Assembly (NCBI RefSeq): GCF_964340395.1 | Contig: NC_135560.1 | Coordinates: 21,769,175 to 21,779,174, forward strand | Reading direction: 5' to 3' | DNA from: Glandiceps talaboti | Taxonomy: Eukaryota; Hemichordata; Enteropneusta; Spengelidae | DNA length: 10,000 nucleotides | In this document: positions 7,847-10,000 of the stretch, piece by piece | Layout of the letters: every line of letters begins with the position of its first letter | How positions within the stretch are numbered: position 1 is the stretch's first letter | The notes under the pieces: model-generated | Seen by the model: the letters and a program-made list of their open reading frames with translations, nothing else | Database searches by the model: none | Told to the model about the DNA's origin: nothing | Program-made: the position numbers and the translations under genes

Positions 7847-7886
<40 letters not shown>

Positions 7887-8396
7887 ATGTATGTATGTAT
7901 GTATGTATTGTATGTATGTATGTATGTATGTATGTATGTATGTATGTATGTATTGTATGTATGCATGTATGTATGTATGTATGTATGTATGTATGTATGT
8001 ATGTATGTATGTATGTATGTATGTATGTATGTATGTATGTATGTATGTATGTATTGTATGTATGTATGTATGTATGTATGTATGTATGTATGTATTGTAT
8101 GTATGCATGTATGTATGTATGTATGTATGTATGTATGTATGTATGTATGTATGTATGTATGTATGTATGTATGTATGTATGTATGTATGTATGTATGTAT
8201 GTATGTATGTATGTATGTATGTATTGTATGTATGCATGCATGCATGCATGTATGTATGTATGTATGTATGTATGTATGTATGTATGTATGTATGTATGTA
8301 TGTATGTATGTATGTATGTATGTATGTATGTATGTATGTATGTATGTATTGTATGTATGTATGTATGTATGTATGTATGTATGTATGTATGTATTG
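7456..8396 (+). repeat. Higher-order repeat within the microsatellite (A-B-A-B-C, about 410-450 bp period)
   Basis: Mark each TATTG insertion by what follows it: A (only TATG follows), B (one GCATG shortly after), C (a 19-base ATGC block). The order along the array is A 7456, B 7501, A 7608, B 7685, C 7794, A 7907, B 7952, A 8053, B 8094, C 8223, A 8348, B 8393. This is two full A-B-A-B-C cycles plus the start of a third. The first A-to-B step is exactly 45 bases in all three cycles, and the C blocks (7803-7821 and 8232-8250) are both 19 bases. Equivalent markers are 409-451 bases apart, and most differences are multiples of the 4-base unit. Confidence 0.8.
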
Positions 8397-8720
8397 TATG
8401 TATGCATGTATGTATGTATGTATGTATGTATGTATGTATGTATGTATGTATGTATGTATGTATGTATGTATGTATGTATCCATGTATGTATGTACATGTA
8501 TGTATGTATGTATGTATGTATGTATGTATGTATGTATGTATGTATGTATGTATGTATGTGTGTGTGTGTGTGTAGGTAGGTAGGTAGGTGTGTGTGTGTG
8601 TGTATGTGTATGTATGTATGTATGTATGTATGTATGTATGTATGTATGTATGTATGTATGTATGTATGTATGTATGTATGTATGTATGTATGTATGTATT
8701 CGATAATGTTTGTGTGAGTG

Positions 8721-8750
8721 TATATAAGGGTATCTATTAGTCTCACTGTC
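8721..8750 (+). promoter_or_regulatory. TATA-like box at the array edge
   Basis: TATATAAG at 8721-8728, 21 bases past the end of the microsatellite, matches a TATA box. An initiator-like TCACTGT lies at 8743-8749, somewhat close for standard spacing. No coding exon follows within reach, and TATA-like strings are common in AT-rich DNA. Confidence 0.12.
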
Positions 8751-8784
8751 TATTTTGTTGTGCCAGCCAGGCTCTATATCTTTG

Positions 8785-8830
8785 CATTCCCCTCCTTTTC
8801 CCTTTCTTTTCTCTTATTTGTTTTATTGTT
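8785..8830 (+). other. Pyrimidine-rich tract
   Basis: A C/T-rich run (CCCCTCCTTTTCCCTTTC and onward) sits 90 bases beyond the array on the plus strand. It is not followed by a clear AG splice acceptor, as the next stretch is TTATTCCCTAATTAA. It is best read as simple low-complexity sequence. Confidence 0.5.
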
Positions 8831-8835
8831 TACTA

Positions 8836-9835
8836 TTATTCCCTAATTAATTTTAATATATCTATTCAATATATCATAATACATCACAGAGCGACATACT
8901 TCGCTGAAACCCATCAAATAAGATTTATTTGCGTATAAATTGACCATTGACACAAACATATTTTTTTTCAACATGAATCATTCATGAATGTTACAGTAAA
9001 ACCTGCAGCGAACATTTCATATATGTATTTATACATTAAATAAGATACCCTTCTATCTGAACTATCAGTTATTTCTGACTGTTAGTTTTAAATTACCATA
9101 CGTGTTTATACAAGTAAGCTCATCTGACCTTTTATAGTTTACTGTGAGGACAATAGCTTGACTTGTTAAACTATGAATTTTAAGAGCATCACTATTCCAA
9201 TTAACTTGAAAACTAAGAACTGTTCATGCTACGACCACGCGCCATATTTTAGTCAGAATAAGTAAAATTGTATCGCAGCTATGCTATAGCTTCCACTTCG
9301 AATAAACAAAATTGACGTGTTTTGAAAAGTAAGCATTGTTTTTCGTACTTTCGTACTGGTTTATATGAATGTCTTTTGATGGAATATTCGAAATTATGTT
9401 TTAAGTTTTTCTTGACATGAAATGGAAAGATCGTATGATTTTAACCTATTGTGTAAAGCAGTATGTGCTTTTCTATGCATTTGGGCATGTCTTTTAGGGC
9501 TGGGTCGGCACACGCAGTGTATGGTGAACGGTCTTGTTATCTTTAATACACAACCCAACTTTAGCTTCATCAAAGTCATGCTGGCACGTAATTTCATTAG
9601 GATTATTAAACTTACAGTGTAAACTAAAACCAACAGCCAATCATGTCAGATATTCGGATCAGCGATCACCGCCTCAAACATTGCATCCTCTAAATTATTC
9701 GCCGACTGGTTCTCAAATTCCTGTTCCAATACATCTCAATCATCATCTTCCTGTATGAACTACAACTAATATCCGTTTTGTTCTAACAATTCCTACACGT
9801 TCAGGTCTACGTGCCGTAATAACATCTAACTGCTT
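8836..9835. other. AT-rich sequence, no supported gene
   Basis: Apart from a perfect short hairpin at 8972-8986 (CATGAAT, one C, ATTCATG), nothing structured is seen. Overlapping opposite-strand frames at 9394-9633 (minus) and 9422-9622 (plus) occupy a slightly GC-richer patch around 9470-9540. The plus frame begins MERSYDFNLLCKAVC and has a short hydrophobic run. Neither has a recognisable domain, and two antisense frames of equal size suggest chance. Confidence 0.4.
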
Positions 9836-9861
9836 GACTTGAAATCTTTTTTTCTTTCCAG

Positions 9862-9915
9862 CATTTTCTTTTCATTGGAACACCATCCTCCTTCTTTGAT
9901 CTGAAGTCAACTTAA
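9862..9915 (+). CDS. Weak candidate terminal exon, unknown product
   Basis: A strong acceptor-like tract (eight T, then CTTTCCAG, ending at 9861) precedes a 17-codon open stretch, HFLFIGTPSSFFDLKST, that ends at TAA (9913-9915). The acceptor is the best pyrimidine-tract-plus-AG in the window, but the exon is short, no upstream donor can be paired with it, and no poly(A) signal is visible before the window ends. It may be chance. Confidence 0.12.
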   Translation, partial: HFLFIGTPSSFFDLKST

Positions 9916-10000
9916 ATGAATACGTGACTTTAATTTGATACAAAGTTATTGCAGTACACAATCAGATAGTTTGGTTATTACGTTTGTATCTTAATAAGGT

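Larger units (their letters stand above)
7203..8699 (+). repeat. ~1.5 kb (TATG)n compound microsatellite with higher-order structure
   Basis: The plus strand is TATG repeats from 7203 to 8699 with embedded (TG)n runs (7319-7342, 7567-7575, 7848-7870, 8557-8573, 8589-8603), (ATGC)n blocks (7344-7374, 7803-7821, 8232-8250), an (AGGT)n run (8573-8589) and twelve single T insertions (TATTG). Because TATG contains no stop in any frame on either strand, frames of several hundred codons run through it; they are not genes. Read on either strand the peptides are MYVC-type or HTYI-type repeats. The ordering of the interruptions shows block duplication. Confidence 0.97.

Noticed and set aside
7203-8699. 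CRISPR-like array suggested by regularly spaced interruptions
   Set aside because: There are no repeat-spacer units. The spacers are the same tetranucleotide and the setting is eukaryotic. The regularity is explained by block duplication of microsatellite.
7098-8746. Very long open reading frames (about 350-530 codons) on both strands
   Set aside because: They translate the TATG/CATA repeat into MYVC or HTYI periods. The repeat has no stop codon in any frame, so long frames are unavoidable and do not indicate genes.
9394-9758. Overlapping sense and antisense frames, one with a short hydrophobic run
   Set aside because: Frames of similar size on both strands, no domain, and a hydrophobic run too irregular to call a membrane segment.

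Overview
The window looks like eukaryotic nuclear DNA, most likely intergenic or intronic sequence from an animal. It is AT-rich, has no long unique open reading frame, carries no prokaryotic gene layout, and is dominated by tetranucleotide microsatellites. Very long (TATG)n/(CATA)n and (ACAG)n arrays beside a small TA-flanked inverted-repeat element would fit a repeat-rich invertebrate such as a mollusc. That is an inference from general character, not an identification. No protein family, tRNA or rRNA could be recognised.

Layout. Positions 1-178 hold an (ACAG)n microsatellite that decays into purine-rich GACA-like sequence. Positions 426-816 hold the best-supported discrete element: a 391-bp MITE-like DNA transposon bounded by TA dinucleotides, with ~58-65 bp terminal inverted repeats. 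These repeats, and the sequence just inside them, are built from copies of one ~17-bp unit. Positions 819-3440 are AT-rich unique sequence containing one GC-rich block (about 1322-1405), a promoter-like CRE/CCAAT patch near 1576-1593 and an NRF1-like site at 2686-2697. Positions 3440-3640 form a CpG-rich, promoter-like block ending at a splice-donor-like site. The last bases of that block, at 3621-3637, recur exactly in inverted orientation at 4299-4315, directly before the ATG of a 72-codon minus-strand reading frame. That frame contains a consensus splice donor and is a weak first-exon candidate. Positions 4320-6560 are AT-rich with nothing firm beyond small hairpins and one weak exon candidate.

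Positions 6566-8699 are the dominant feature: a (CATA)n array (6566-6738), a unique spacer of about 460 bp, and a (TATG)n array of about 1.5 kb (7203-8699) in the opposite orientation. The long array is not a featureless microsatellite. Single-base T insertions and GCATGC blocks act as markers that recur in the order A-B-A-B-C with a period of about 410-450 bp, showing that a block of already interrupted microsatellite was duplicated in tandem. The long open reading frames through this array are artefacts of a stop-free tetranucleotide repeat.

Positions 8700-10000 are AT-rich flank with a TATA-like box at the array edge, a pyrimidine tract, a short hairpin and one weak terminal-exon candidate near the end. 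No set of genes working together can be inferred. The exon and promoter calls are low-confidence guesses; the repeat structures are read directly from the sequence.
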